Assembly: GCF_013170825.1 (NCBI RefSeq) | Contig: NZ_CP033365.1 | Coordinates: 3,174,001 to 3,238,000, forward strand | Origin: Mesorhizobium sp. NZP2298 | GTDB taxonomy: Bacteria; Pseudomonadota; Alphaproteobacteria; Rhizobiales; Rhizobiaceae | DNA length: 64,000 nucleotides | Reading direction: 5' to 3' | In this document: positions 33,806 through 42,432 of the stretch, one piece after another | Position numbering within the stretch: the first letter of the stretch is position 1 | Layout of the letters: the number at the start of each line of letters is the position of its first letter | Made by a program: the position numbers and the translations under genes | The notes under the pieces: generated by a model | Seen by the model: only the letters and a program-made list of their open reading frames with translations | Databases searched by the model: none | What the model was told of the DNA's origin: nothing

Positions 33806-34993
33806 ATGGTCTACGCAACATCGGATGGGTCGGCGGGCAAGCGCCTGAGGGTCGGCATGGTCGGCGGCGGCCGCAATGCCTTTATCGGCGCGGTGCACCG
33901 GTTGGCGATGCGCCTCGACGACCAGATCGCGCTGGTGGCAGGCGCGCTGTCGTCCGACCCGGAGAACGCCGCCGCTTCGGCCGCCGAGATCGGCATCGCG
34001 CCGGAACGCAGCTATGCCGATTACCATGCCATGGCCAAGGCCGAAGCCGCGCGGCCTGACGGTATCGAGGCGGTGGTCATCGTCACGCCCAACCATCTGC
34101 ACGCGCCGATCGCCACCGCCTTCCTCGAGGCCGGCATCGACGTCATCTGCGACAAGCCGCTGTCGACGACGCTCAGCGATGCCGAAGCGCTGGTGGCGCT
34201 GGCACGAGCAAGACAACGCCGCTTCGTCGTCACGCTCAACAACACCGGCTACGCCATGGTGCGGCAGGCGCGCGAGATGGTGATGGCGGGCGAGCTCGGC
34301 CGGATCGTGTCGGTGCATGGCGCCTATATCCAGGACTGGCTGACCAAGCCGATCGACGCCGAGGGCCAGAAGCAGGCGGAGTGGCGCACCGATCCGGCAA
34401 GGGCAGGGCAGTCGGCTGTGCTGGCCGATATCGGCGTGCATGCCTTCAACCTGGCGAGCTTCATCTCCGGCCGCGAGGCCGAGGCGGTCTCGGCCGACCT
34501 GTTCACCGCCGTGCCCGGGCGCCGGCTCGACGACAACGCGCATGTGCTGGTGCGCTGGACGGAGGGCGCGCGCGGCACGATCCTGGCCAGCCAGACCTCG
34601 CCTGGCCACTACAATGATCTCTCCGTGCGCATCTATGGCGACAAAGCCGGGCTCGAATGGTCGGGCGGGCGGCCGGAGGAACTGCGCTTTTCGCCCTATG
34701 GCGAGGAAACCCGCACGCTGGTGCGCGGCGGCCATGGATCGACGGCGGAAGCGCGGCGGGTGTCGCGCATGCCGGCGGCGCACCCGGAAGGCTATATCGA
34801 GGCCTTCGCCAATTTCTACCGCGACGCCGCCGACATTATCCGTGCGCATCGCTCCGGCGGCGTGGTCGATCCGGCGCGCGCGGCGCAGGTGCCCGATGTT
34901 GTCGATGGCGCGCGGGGTGTGAAGTTTGTCGCGGCGGCGGTGGAGTCGAACGCGGCGGGCGGGGCTTGGACGGCCGCAAGGTTTGGAGGATGA
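33806..34993 (+). CDS. Gfo/Idh/MocA family oxidoreductase
   Basis: The 395-residue NAD(P)-dependent sugar or inositol dehydrogenase has a Rossmann fingerprint (RLRVGMVGGGRNAFIG), IVTPNHLHAP and the catalytic CDKPLSTTLSDAE (DKP lysine). A later Asp and His are in LADIGVHAFNLA. It probably acts on the same polyol as the divergent operon. ATG 33806 has GGAGGAG seven bases ahead. The frame open to 33737 lacks an RBS. No partner gene follows in the same direction; the convergent NUDIX gene ends at 35021. Confidence 0.92.
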   Translation: MVYATSDGSAGKRLRVGMVGGGRNAFIGAVHRLAMRLDDQIALVAGALSSDPENAAASAAEIGIAPERSYADYHAMAKAEAARPDGIEAVVIVTPNHLHAPIATAFLEAGIDVICDKPLSTTLSDAEALVALARARQRRFVVTLNNTGYAMVRQAREMVMAGELGRIVSVHGAYIQDWLTKPIDAEGQKQAEWRTDPARAGQSAVLADIGVHAFNLASFISGREAEAVSADLFTAVPGRRLDDNAHVLVRWTEGARGTILASQTSPGHYNDLSVRIYGDKAGLEWSGGRPEELRFSPYGEETRTLVRGGHGSTAEARRVSRMPAAHPEGYIEAFANFYRDAADIIRAHRSGGVVDPARAAQVPDVVDGARGVKFVAAAVESNAAGGAWTAARFGG

Positions 34994-35020
34994 CAGCGGA
35001 TCTCTCGACAAGCGGGGAGA

Positions 35021-35491
35021 TCACTCAATTCCCAGTTGCCTCGCCAGATCCTTTAACATCGGGCGTTGCCCCTGGACAATCTTGGCCTCGGCCTCGGGCA
35101 GGCCGAACCAGCCGGCCCTGTCGGCCTCCGGAAACTCTTTCATCGACCCGGACCGCGGCGGCCATTCCATCGTAAAGCTGTTGCTCTTGATGGTAGTCAC
35201 ATCGATCTCGGTATGCGCTTCGACCGACCAGGCGATGACGATCTTGCCGCCCGGTTGCTTGTAGTCGCCAAGGCGCGTGAAGGGGCCTTCGACCGTGATG
35301 CCGAGCTCTTCCCCGGTCTCGCGCTGCGCCGCCGCCAGTCCGTCCTCGTTCTCCTCGACGAGGCCTTTCGGGATCGACCAGGCGCCGTCGTCCTTCTTTG
35401 CCCAGAATGGGCCGCCGGGATGAACCAGAAGCACTTTGAGTTCGCCATTGCTTCGACGATAAATCAGCAGGCCCGCACTGCGTTTTGCCAT
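35021..35491 (-). CDS. NUDIX hydrolase
   Basis: The 156-residue NUDIX protein has the full box GLVEENEDGLAAAQRETGEELGI (about residues 42-66 with the REtGEE core), which binds magnesium for pyrophosphate hydrolysis. It resembles the diadenosine/nucleoside diphosphate-X group. The substrate is not clear from the sequence. It is divergent from the fatty acid hydroxylase-like gene at 35581. Confidence 0.9.
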   Translation of the reverse strand: MAKRSAGLLIYRRSNGELKVLLVHPGGPFWAKKDDGAWSIPKGLVEENEDGLAAAQRETGEELGITVEGPFTRLGDYKQPGGKIVIAWSVEAHTEIDVTTIKSNSFTMEWPPRSGSMKEFPEADRAGWFGLPEAEAKIVQGQRPMLKDLARQLGIE

Positions 35492-35580
35492 GATAGCATG
35501 TCCGTTTGCCGTGCTGGTGCGAGTCGGCCGATTCCGCAGGGATCATGGGTGCCGAACTTGCACCGGGAAATTGCGACGCT

Positions 35581-36207
35581 ATGTCAGATGCTTCTGCATT
35601 GCACCTCACCCGCGAGTTAGGCAATCTGATATCATCGTTTCTGGGGAGGCGTCGAAAATCGGATGGGACGTCCGGAATGCAACTGAGTCTGATCGGCTAC
35701 TACAGCGACTTCGTGGTCTATCCCTTGGTAATCGCCCTCCTGGGGGTGGCAGGGCTGATCGAGGCCGGCGAAGAGAGCGCGCCGGAATGGATCGGCACGG
35801 TGCTGATCTGTCTCGTTCTGTGGACCTTGATCGAATACGTCCTGCACCGCTTCGTCCTGCATCACGTTCCCTACATCAGGGATCTGCACGACCGTCATCA
35901 TGTCGAGGAGCGCAGTCCGGTCGGCACGCCGACCTGGCTGAGCCTCGGCGTGCATGCGTTGATCGCACTGCCCGTCTGGCTGATCTCGGATTTCGCGACC
36001 GCCAGCGCGGTCGGCTGCGGGCTGATGCTGGGTTATCTCTGGTACATCAGTGTTCACCACATGATCCACCACTGGCATCCCGCCCATCCCAGCTATCTCT
36101 ACACGCTCAAGCGCCGCCACGCGGTGCACCACCATATCGACGACAACGCCAATTTCGGCGTGACGTCGCTGTTGTGGGATCGGGTTTTCGGCACGGCGCG
36201 GCTTTAA
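35581..36207 (+). CDS. small fatty acid hydroxylase/sterol desaturase family protein
   Basis: The membrane protein of about 208 residues has paired helices (VVYPLVIALLGVAGLIEAG, then LICLVLWTLIEYVL). The diiron histidine boxes are HRFVLHH, DRHHVE, VHHMIHHWHP and HHHIDDNANFG. It resembles compact 2-hydroxylases of fatty acids or ceramides. ATG 35581 is the preferred start but the RBS is weak, and 35545 is possible. No redox partner is adjacent. It is convergent with RsgA. Confidence 0.8.
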   Translation: MSDASALHLTRELGNLISSFLGRRRKSDGTSGMQLSLIGYYSDFVVYPLVIALLGVAGLIEAGEESAPEWIGTVLICLVLWTLIEYVLHRFVLHHVPYIRDLHDRHHVEERSPVGTPTWLSLGVHALIALPVWLISDFATASAVGCGLMLGYLWYISVHHMIHHWHPAHPSYLYTLKRRHAVHHHIDDNANFGVTSLLWDRVFGTARL

Positions 36208-36226
36208 GGCGGCAGTAGGCAGTGGT

Positions 36227-37258
36227 TCAGCGCCGCTTGCCGCGGCCGGCGGGGGACTTGGCTCCGCGCGGCCCGCTCTGCACTGGTGTGTTGTGCTGGT
36301 TTTCTTCGGACAGTTTGCGCCAGCGGGCCAGGCGCTCGGGATCGAGCGTGCCGGCCTTGATGGCAGCCTGCACCGCGCAGCCCGGTTCGTGCACATGGGT
36401 GCAGTCGCGGAACTTGCACAGTGGGGCAAGCTCGGTGATCTCGGCAAACAGCGTGTCGATGCCGTAGCCGACGTCGCTGACCTGCAGCGTGCGCATGCCC
36501 GGCGTGTCGATCACCCAGCCGCCGCCGGCAATGGCATGCAGCGACCGCGCCGTGGTGGTGTGACGTCCCTTGGCGTCGTGTTCGCGAATGGCTCCGGTTT
36601 GCTGCGGCGATTGCTGCGCCGATCCAGCCAACGTGTTGACCAGCGTCGATTTGCCGACGCCGGAGGAACCGATCAGCGCCACCGTCTGCCCCGCGCCGCA
36701 CCAGGCGGCGAGGGCGGTCGCGGCATCCGCTATGCGCGGGTTCAGCGTCACCACGGCCAATCCGCGCTGCAGCGCGGCGGCTTGGCGTTGATACGCCTCG
36801 GCGTCTTCAGCCGTGTCGGCCTTGGTCAGCAGGATGACGGGTGTCGTTCCGGCCTCGTTGGCCAGCGCCAGATAGCGCTCGAGCCGCGCGATGTTGAAGT
36901 CGGCATTGCAGGAGGTGACGATGAACAGCGTGTCGACATTGGCCGCGGCCAGCTGCGGCACCCGGCCGCCCTGGGCGCGGCGCTCCAGCACCGTCTTGCG
37001 GGTCAGGCGGCGCTTCACAAGCTGATCATGCGGCTCGACCAGCACCCAGTCGCCAACGGCATAGTCGCCTGTGGTGGCCTGCGGCGGCAATGTCAGGTCG
37101 GTTTGCCCTGCCTGGGACAGGCCGCTCAGCCGGTCACGATGGACCATGGCGATGCGGGTCGGGATCAGGCTTGCCTCGCCCGATTCGAGCTGATCGGCGA
37201 AGAAATCCGACCAGCCAAGGTTGACAAGCGAGGGTGACGAGGCAGGGGAGGAGGCCAT
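36227..37258 (-). CDS. rsgA: ribosome small subunit-dependent GTPase RsgA
   Basis: The 343-residue circularly permuted GTPase matures the 30S subunit. It has an N-terminal OB-like part (GDYAVGDWVLVEPHDQLVKRR), G4 TKAD at 145-148, G1 GSSGVGKS (197-204), G3 DTPGM (251-255), and the zinc knuckle C281, C286, H288 and C294 (CKFRDCTHVHEPGC). ATG 37258 is the sensible start by family length, although the reading frame is open upstream all the way into the dinB frame because of a frameshift there. The promoter must lie in the 340 bases shared with the divergent small ORF at 37601. Confidence 0.93.
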   Translation of the reverse strand: MASSPASSPSLVNLGWSDFFADQLESGEASLIPTRIAMVHRDRLSGLSQAGQTDLTLPPQATTGDYAVGDWVLVEPHDQLVKRRLTRKTVLERRAQGGRVPQLAAANVDTLFIVTSCNADFNIARLERYLALANEAGTTPVILLTKADTAEDAEAYQRQAAALQRGLAVVTLNPRIADAATALAAWCGAGQTVALIGSSGVGKSTLVNTLAGSAQQSPQQTGAIREHDAKGRHTTTARSLHAIAGGGWVIDTPGMRTLQVSDVGYGIDTLFAEITELAPLCKFRDCTHVHEPGCAVQAAIKAGTLDPERLARWRKLSEENQHNTPVQSGPRGAKSPAGRGKRR

Positions 37259-37538
37259 CAAGGCTTCGACCAAGGGTACGGCGTCGCAGACATCGGACAG
37301 TATCTCTGGCAAGAAGAGGTGTGGCGCGGACAACGCCTTTCGGGGGCGATCCGCCCACGCTGTTGTATGGGCGGCATGGCCGGATTTGGCAAGCATCTCA
37401 CGGCGAGAGGGGCTGGCTCGGGTGCACTCTGACCATTCGCGGCCACAAATCATACGTCCGGCGACGTCGATTGTCGCGATGATCACCGGGCGAGCCCTCA
37501 AGACGAGAAGCCACTCGCCAGGCCGGAGTCCGCAATTC

Positions 37539-37567
37539 TTGACAAGCCGCGCTTGCCGGATGTTACT
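37539..37567 (+). promoter_or_regulatory. promoter-like boxes ahead of the small RiPP-like ORF
   Basis: TTGACA at 37539-37544 is a good -35 box. A weak -10 (GTTACT, 37562-37567) follows after 17 bases. They sit about 35 bases ahead of the GTG at 37601, which itself is preceded by GGGGGA. The -10 matches only half of the consensus. Confidence 0.4.
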
Positions 37568-37600
37568 GCCGCCAGCTGCTTGGGGCTGGGGGACTTTGCC

Positions 37601-37687
37601 GTGAAGAAGACATATCAGAAGCCGGTCTTGGTGAAGCGCGAGCTGCTGTCCGCCGTGACCGCCGCGCCTGCCACTTCCGGGCGTTGA
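37601..37687 (+). CDS. 28-aa orphan RiPP-like precursor peptide
   Basis: GTG 37601 has GGGGGA seven bases upstream. The peptide reads VKKT, then YQKPVLVKRELLSAVTAA, then PATSGR. Its leader follows the lasso-peptide recognition pattern Y..P.L...G.....T in spacing: Tyr, Pro at +3, Leu at +5 and Thr at +15, with Glu where Gly is usual. The tail after the Thr has no Asp or Glu to close a ring, so a lasso product is unlikely. I recall short rhizobial peptides of this kind being called putative RiPP precursors. No cyclase, protease or transporter gene is adjacent. A promoter lies at 37539-37567. It is convergent with dinB and divergent from rsgA. Confidence 0.55.
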   Translation: MKKTYQKPVLVKRELLSAVTAAPATSGR

Positions 37688-37727
37688 TCCGGAAGCCGTG
37701 GCGCGAGGGGGCTGACGCCTCCCGCGC

Positions 37728-38974
37728 TCACAGCTCCTTTTCCGCCAATTCCTGAATTCGTCGGGCACGGAGCGCGCTGCTTCCAGCGCCACCGTGCCGT
37801 AGCCGACCGCCTGTTTGCCGAAGCGCTCGCGGATCTTGTCGATGGCGCGGTCGGCGCCGAAGCGGGCCAGGCCTTTTTGGCTGCCGGGGCGGCGCTTTTC
37901 GTCGGCGAGGCCAAGCGGCAGGTCGAGTTGCAGCTCGGCGCTCTCCTCCAGATGCGAAACGGAGATCGCCAGCAGCGAGATCGTCTTTTCCCGGGGATGG
38001 TCGGCGAGTACGCCACGCACCAGGTCCTGCGCGATTTCGGCCAGCATGGTGGTCGCCGAGATCGGTTGGTCCAGCGTGATCGAGCGTGTGACGGCACTGA
38101 GGTCGGCAAAGCGCACGCGCACCGTCACCGTGCGGCCGGGCCGCGCCTTGGCGCGCAGGCGGCTGGCGACGCGGTCGGCCAGGTGCAGCAAGGTCGGCTC
38201 GATCACCCGCGCCACGGCGGGTTTCTGGCCAAGCGCCGATTGCGCACCGGCCGAGTGTGCCCGGCGCTTGGTTTCCAGTTTTCTCGGGTCGCGGTTCCAC
38301 GACAGGGCGGCGAGCTTTTCGCCGGCGGCGGGGCCGAGCAGCCTTGTCAGCGCGCCGCTATGCGTCCTGGCCAACTGGCCGATGGTCTCGACGCCGATCT
38401 CGGCCAGCCGCGCTTTGGTCGCCGGGCCGACGCCCCACATCAGGGAGACCGGCAAATCGTGCAGGAAGGCGAGTTCGGTGCCGGGTTCGACCACCACGAG
38501 CCCGTCGGGCTTGGCGACTTGCGAGGCGATCTTGGCCAGATGCTTGGTGCGCGCCACGCCTATCGAGATCGGCAGGCCAAGTTCCGTGCGCACGCGGCGG
38601 CGGATCGCCGTGGCGATCTCCGCCGGTTGCCCGAACAGATGCGTGCAACCGGCGACGTCGGCGAAGGCCTCGTCGATGGAAATGCGCTCGACCACCGGCG
38701 TGAAATCGTCGAGCACTTTTATCGCCGCGTCGCCCAGCCGCTGGTAGTGGCTGAAATTGCCGCCGACGAAGATCAGCTGCGGGCAAAGCTCGCGCGCCTT
38801 GCGCCCCGGCATGCCGCCGCGCACGCCGAAGGCGCGCGCTTCATAGGAGGCGGCGAGCACCACACCGCCGCCGACGGCGATCGGCTTGCCGCGCAGCGAT
38901 GGATCGAGCAGCTGCTCGACCGAGGCATAGAACGCGTCGAGATCGGCATGCAGGATGGTGGCGGTCGTTTCCAT
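37728..38974 (-). CDS. dinB: DNA polymerase IV (DinB) with a 3-prime frameshift
   Basis: This Y-family translesion polymerase of about 415 residues has catalytic D11 and D13 (HADLDAF) and D101-E102 (SIDEAF), the palm, thumb (GVGPATKARLAEIGVETIGQ) and little-finger domain. The last residues of the family (ELAEKEL) are found one frame away, ending at TGA 37728. A one-base deletion near 37755 (AGGAA where AGGGAA is expected) therefore removes the natural stop. In the original frame translation would run on through 37258 into rsgA. It may be a sequencing error or a recent mutation. Catalytic residues are untouched. ATG 38974 fits the family start. Confidence 0.85.
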
Positions 38975-39076
38975 CCGGCTGCATATCCGAGGTTGCTGAT
39001 GGATTTGAACAAATAGAGAACAAAAGGTGATAATTGTCAAGCCAGGCGTGGAGTGCATCCTCCAGGCGCCGTCTCC

Positions 39077-39493
39077 TCAAACAACATGCTCCGCCCGCAG
39101 CGCGGCCTTCATCCGTTCCAGCGCCGGCTCGCCGCCGGCCGCCAGTTCGTCGGCAATCCGGGCCAGGTGATCGTCGGCCTTGCGGTGCTTGCTGCCCCAG
39201 GCGCCGAGCGCGGCCAGCACCGGCAAAAGGTCGATGCCGGCCTCGGTCAGCCGGTAAATCGCCTTCAGCCCATGGCTCGGGTCGACGCTGCGGGTGAGGA
39301 TGCCTTCGTCCTGCAGCGTCTGCAGCCGCTCCGCCAGCGTGCGTGAGGAGATGCCTTCATCGGACTGCAGGAACTCGCGAAAATGCTTTTTTCCGGCGAA
39401 GACCAGGTCGCGGATGATGAGCAGCGTCCAGCGGTCGCCGAGGAGTTCCAGCGACAGGCTGATCGGACAGCCGGATCTTTCACGCGTCGACAT
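39077..39493 (-). CDS. HxlR-type transcriptional regulator
   Basis: The 138-residue winged-helix protein has the HxlR opening with its near-N-terminal Cys (GCPISLSLELLGDRWTLLI). The recognition part reads FREFLQSDEGISSRTLAERL, followed by LTEAGIDLLP. It probably controls the divergent DHFR-like gene 107 bases away. The intergenic stretch has an imperfect inverted repeat at 39518-39568. The signal is unknown; many relatives respond to aldehydes or redox state through the Cys. Confidence 0.9.
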   Translation of the reverse strand: MSTRERSGCPISLSLELLGDRWTLLIIRDLVFAGKKHFREFLQSDEGISSRTLAERLQTLQDEGILTRSVDPSHGLKAIYRLTEAGIDLLPVLAALGAWGSKHRKADDHLARIADELAAGGEPALERMKAALRAEHVV

Positions 39494-39517
39494 GTCTATG
39501 CTTCCATTTTTAAATCA

Positions 39518-39568
39518 CTTTACTATTGACACCATTTTTGGCTTGCGTCAATGGTTCCAAAAGTAAAG
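39518..39568. promoter_or_regulatory. nested inverted repeats between hxlR-type and DHFR-like genes
   Basis: Outer arms CTTTAC and GTAAAG (39518-39523 and 39563-39568) enclose inner arms TTGAC and GTCAA (39526-39530 and 39547-39551). The position in a divergent promoter suggests a site for the HxlR-type regulator, and TTGACA may double as a -35 box. Arms are short, so this is tentative. Confidence 0.35.
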
Positions 39569-39599
39569 CAATTACCTTTGATCTCGCAGGGAGACGACG

Positions 39600-40187
39600 A
39601 TGAAGAAGCTCATCCTTCAGATGCAGATGTCGGTCGACGGTTTCGTCGGCGCCTATGAGGATCATGGCTGGCAGCTCTGGGAGTGGGGCGACGACAGCGC
39701 CTGGGACGAGGAGCTGAAGCGGGACTTCAACACCGTCTTCGCCGGCACCGACACAATCCTGCTCAGCCGCAAGATGGCCGAGGAGGGGTATCTGACCCAT
39801 TGGGGCAATGCGGCGAAGAGGTTTCCGGCCGATCCGTTCTACGCCTTCGCCCAGCGCATCGTGGAGGCCCGGAAGGTGGTGCCGAGCGACAGGCTGAAAA
39901 CCTCGCGCTGGGAGCGCACGACGGTGGTCAGTGGTGACCTGCCGCGCGAAGTCGAGGCACTGAAGGCGGGCGAGGGCGGCGACATCGCCGTCTTCGGTGG
40001 TGCCGGCTTTGCGTCGGCGCTGATCGCGGCCGGGCTGGTCGACGAGTTTCAGCTGTTCATCAACCCGGCTGTCCTGGGCGCGGGACGTCGTATCTTCGAG
40101 CAAGGCGGTTTCCAGAACCTGCTTCTGCTCGGCTCGAAGGCTTATGCCTGCGGCATGGTGGTCAACCGTTACGCCCCGGCGGGGTGA
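39600..40187 (+). CDS. dihydrofolate reductase/RibD C-terminal domain protein
   Basis: The 195-residue protein of the RibD-C fold starts MKKLILQMQMSVDGFVGA. It has AVFGGAGFASALIAAGLVDEFQLFINP, the usual NADPH-binding stretch. Such stand-alone proteins are annotated dihydrofolate reductase family but their reactions are mostly unknown. GGGAGACGACG precedes the ATG. It is probably controlled by the divergent HxlR regulator. Confidence 0.9.
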   Translation: MKKLILQMQMSVDGFVGAYEDHGWQLWEWGDDSAWDEELKRDFNTVFAGTDTILLSRKMAEEGYLTHWGNAAKRFPADPFYAFAQRIVEARKVVPSDRLKTSRWERTTVVSGDLPREVEALKAGEGGDIAVFGGAGFASALIAAGLVDEFQLFINPAVLGAGRRIFEQGGFQNLLLLGSKAYACGMVVNRYAPAG

Positions 40188-40312
40188 TTGGGGGCACGGC
40201 GAAGGTTTCAGTCAAAAAACTGTTTGGGGAGAATCCTTTGCCCTCGTCTCTTCGTCTTCAGGGTGCGGTCGCCGCTGTGGCGCCCATCTCAATCCCAGAC
40301 GGAGAGAAGACG

Positions 40313-41194
40313 ATGATCCTGGTGACGGGCGCCACGGGCCTGAACGGCAAAGCGATCGTGCGCGAGTTCGCGCGGCAGAAACATGAGGTGAGGGCGCTGG
40401 TTCGCGACCCGAAGCGGGCGTCCATGGCGGGACTCGGCGGCCTTGCCGGCGTCGAACTGGTCGAGGGCGACATGCGGCGGGCGGAAACGCTGGGCGCGGC
40501 GCTCGAAGGTGTCGACCGCGTGCTGATGATTTCGACCGCCGCCGAAGACATGACGGAAACGCAGTGCCGTTTCGTCGATGCATGCAGGCAGGCCGGTGTC
40601 GCGCATGTGGTGAAGTTCTCCGGTGCCGAATCCAACATCGGCTACGACGCGACGAGGTTCCGCTTCACGCGCATGCATGAGGAGGTCGAACGCTATCTGG
40701 AGGGAGCCGGCATGGCCTGGACGCATCTGCGCCCCAGCCAGTTCATGCAGGTCTACCTGCGCGACGCGCCGACCATTGCCGCCGAGGGGGCTTTCTACCT
40801 CGCACTTGGCGACACTGAACTGTCGCCCGTCGATGTCGAGGATATCGCCAAGGTGGCCTTCCGGCTGCTGCGCGATGGCGGCCATGAAGGCGAGAGCCTC
40901 GACATGACCGGGCCGGAGGCGCTGACCATGGCCGATATCGCGGCGCGTATATCGCAGGCGATCGGCAAGCCGGTCCGCTATGTCGATGTCAGCCCCGCGG
41001 AGCGGCGGCGCAACCTTTTTGCCGCCGGCATTCCGCCCGGTTTCGCCGATGCGCTCGACGAGCAACTGGCCGAGCGGCTGCGGCGGCCGAAATCGCGGGT
41101 GCATCTGGCGACGCACGACATGTTCGGTGTGCGGGCAACGCCATTCGTCGAATTCGCCCAACGCCACGCGGCCATGTTCCGGGGCGAGGCTTAG
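40313..41194 (+). CDS. NmrA-like NAD(P)-binding oxidoreductase
   Basis: The 293-residue atypical SDR has the Gly-rich opening MILVTGATGLNGKAIVREF and a later SGAESNIGYD. It resembles NmrA and quinone-reductase-like sensors that bind NAD(P) and often act as redox sensors rather than classical dehydrogenases. GGAGAG lies before the ATG. The frame open from 40184 adds a leader without an RBS. It follows the DHFR-like gene by 125 bases and may be co-regulated. Confidence 0.87.
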   Translation: MILVTGATGLNGKAIVREFARQKHEVRALVRDPKRASMAGLGGLAGVELVEGDMRRAETLGAALEGVDRVLMISTAAEDMTETQCRFVDACRQAGVAHVVKFSGAESNIGYDATRFRFTRMHEEVERYLEGAGMAWTHLRPSQFMQVYLRDAPTIAAEGAFYLALGDTELSPVDVEDIAKVAFRLLRDGGHEGESLDMTGPEALTMADIAARISQAIGKPVRYVDVSPAERRRNLFAAGIPPGFADALDEQLAERLRRPKSRVHLATHDMFGVRATPFVEFAQRHAAMFRGEA

Positions 41195-41300
41195 CCGAGC
41201 CTTGGAAAAAAGCATCGGCGGCCGCGTATCCTTTTCGCCCGCCCGTGCGTCTCTGCTTCTCGAAGGTCGCAGTCGGCGATCCGTAACCCGGGAGACCATC

Positions 41301-42242
41301 ATGGCGAGCACTGAGAGCGAGGCAAACAGGAACCACTATGCGGCGATCGCCGCCAATGCGGGCAAGCTGACCAGTCCGCAGGCGATCATCGACCACAATG
41401 ACACGCATTGGACGGCGCTGACCGGCGAGCCGGGCGGTGTCGACTATAGCGAGGTGGATGCCGGCGGCGTGCCGGCGCTATGGATCGTGCCGAAGGGCGC
41501 CGACGCGCAGCGCGTGCTGTTCTACGCCCATGGCGGCGGCTTCATCGGCGGTTCGATCTACACGCACCGCAAGCTGGTCGGCCATCTGGCCAAGGCGGTC
41601 GGCTGCCGGGCACTGGCCTACGATTATCCGCTGGCGCATCAGGCCAAGCATCCGGCCCAACTCGAGGCGGCGATGGCCGCCTGGAACTGGCTCATCGACC
41701 AGGGCGTCGACCCCAGGCGTGTCGCGCTTGCCGGCGATTCTTGCGGCGCGGTGCTGACCTATGGCGTGCTGCAGCGGCTGCGTTCGCAAGGCCGGCCGTT
41801 GCCAGCCGCCACGCTGATCATCTCCGGCTGGTTCGACATGGCGCTGACCGGCGCCAGCTACGAGACCAACCGGAAGAAGGATCCAGCCTTCGCCAGGGAG
41901 GCCGTCGACTGGCTGGTGACCAACTTCATCGGCGACCGCGACCGGCTCGATCCGGAGGTCAGCGCGCTCTACGCCGACTTGAGCGGCTTTCCGCCTGTGT
42001 TCCTGCAGGCCGGTGCCGACGAGACGCTGGTCGACGAAAGCCGCATGTTCGCCGAGCGCGCGCGGCAGGCGGGCATCGAGACGCGCCTCGATGTCTTCGA
42101 CGGCATGCTGCACTCCTTCCAGATGATGGCCGGCCGGGCGCCGGAGGCCGATGACGCGATCGGCCGCTTCGCCGCCTGGGTGCGGCCGAGGCTGGGCCTG
42201 CCGGATGCCGTCAACATGGCGGCCGGCGAAAGGGCCGCGTGA
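41301..42242 (+). CDS. HSL-family alpha/beta hydrolase (carboxylesterase)
   Basis: The 313-residue esterase has oxyanion motif HGGGF and nucleophile S147 in GDSCG. The acid is in QAGADETLVD and the histidine in GMLHSF. It belongs to the hormone-sensitive-lipase group acting on short-chain esters. ATG 41301 is preceded by GGGAG. The longer frame upstream overlaps the NmrA gene and is not coding. It is followed by repeat copy B and the ECF sigma gene. Confidence 0.9.
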   Translation: MASTESEANRNHYAAIAANAGKLTSPQAIIDHNDTHWTALTGEPGGVDYSEVDAGGVPALWIVPKGADAQRVLFYAHGGGFIGGSIYTHRKLVGHLAKAVGCRALAYDYPLAHQAKHPAQLEAAMAAWNWLIDQGVDPRRVALAGDSCGAVLTYGVLQRLRSQGRPLPAATLIISGWFDMALTGASYETNRKKDPAFAREAVDWLVTNFIGDRDRLDPEVSALYADLSGFPPVFLQAGADETLVDESRMFAERARQAGIETRLDVFDGMLHSFQMMAGRAPEADDAIGRFAAWVRPRLGLPDAVNMAAGERAA

Positions 42243-42314
42243 CCATGCGCCGGCTGAGCCGGGCGAGCTTCGCGCTTGTGGATGTGCCGCGCTTGCGCGA
42301 TGCTGCGGTGACGT

Positions 42315-42418
42315 TAGAGCAGTTCACCGTTTCACGGAAACGGCGAACTGCTCTAACTCTTTGTTTTGACGCAATTCCGAACAGAAAACCGCTACACACT
42401 TTTCCTGGAATTGCTCTA
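42315..42418 (+). repeat. two-hairpin dispersed repeat, copy B
   Basis: This 104-bp second copy of the element is at 20076-20178 in copy A. Its first hairpin has arms AGAGCAGTTC and GAACTGCTCT, that is, the G-C pair of copy A replaced by an A-T pair on both sides. An inner CCGTTTC/GAAACGG stem is intact. It ends 14 bases before the sigma gene ATG. Confidence 0.85.
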
Positions 42419-42432
42419 AGCGACGTGCCGCG

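Noticed and set aside
37221..37604. A 127-codon plus-strand ORF ending at the start of the RiPP-like peptide
   Set aside because: It begins antisense inside rsgA and its composition looks random. Its GTGA overlap with the peptide start seems fortuitous.
36227..39058. A single 943-codon reading frame covering dinB and rsgA as a genuine fusion protein
   Set aside because: The family C-terminus of DinB is present one frame away and the linker has no protein-like composition. It is far more likely two genes with a frameshift in the first.
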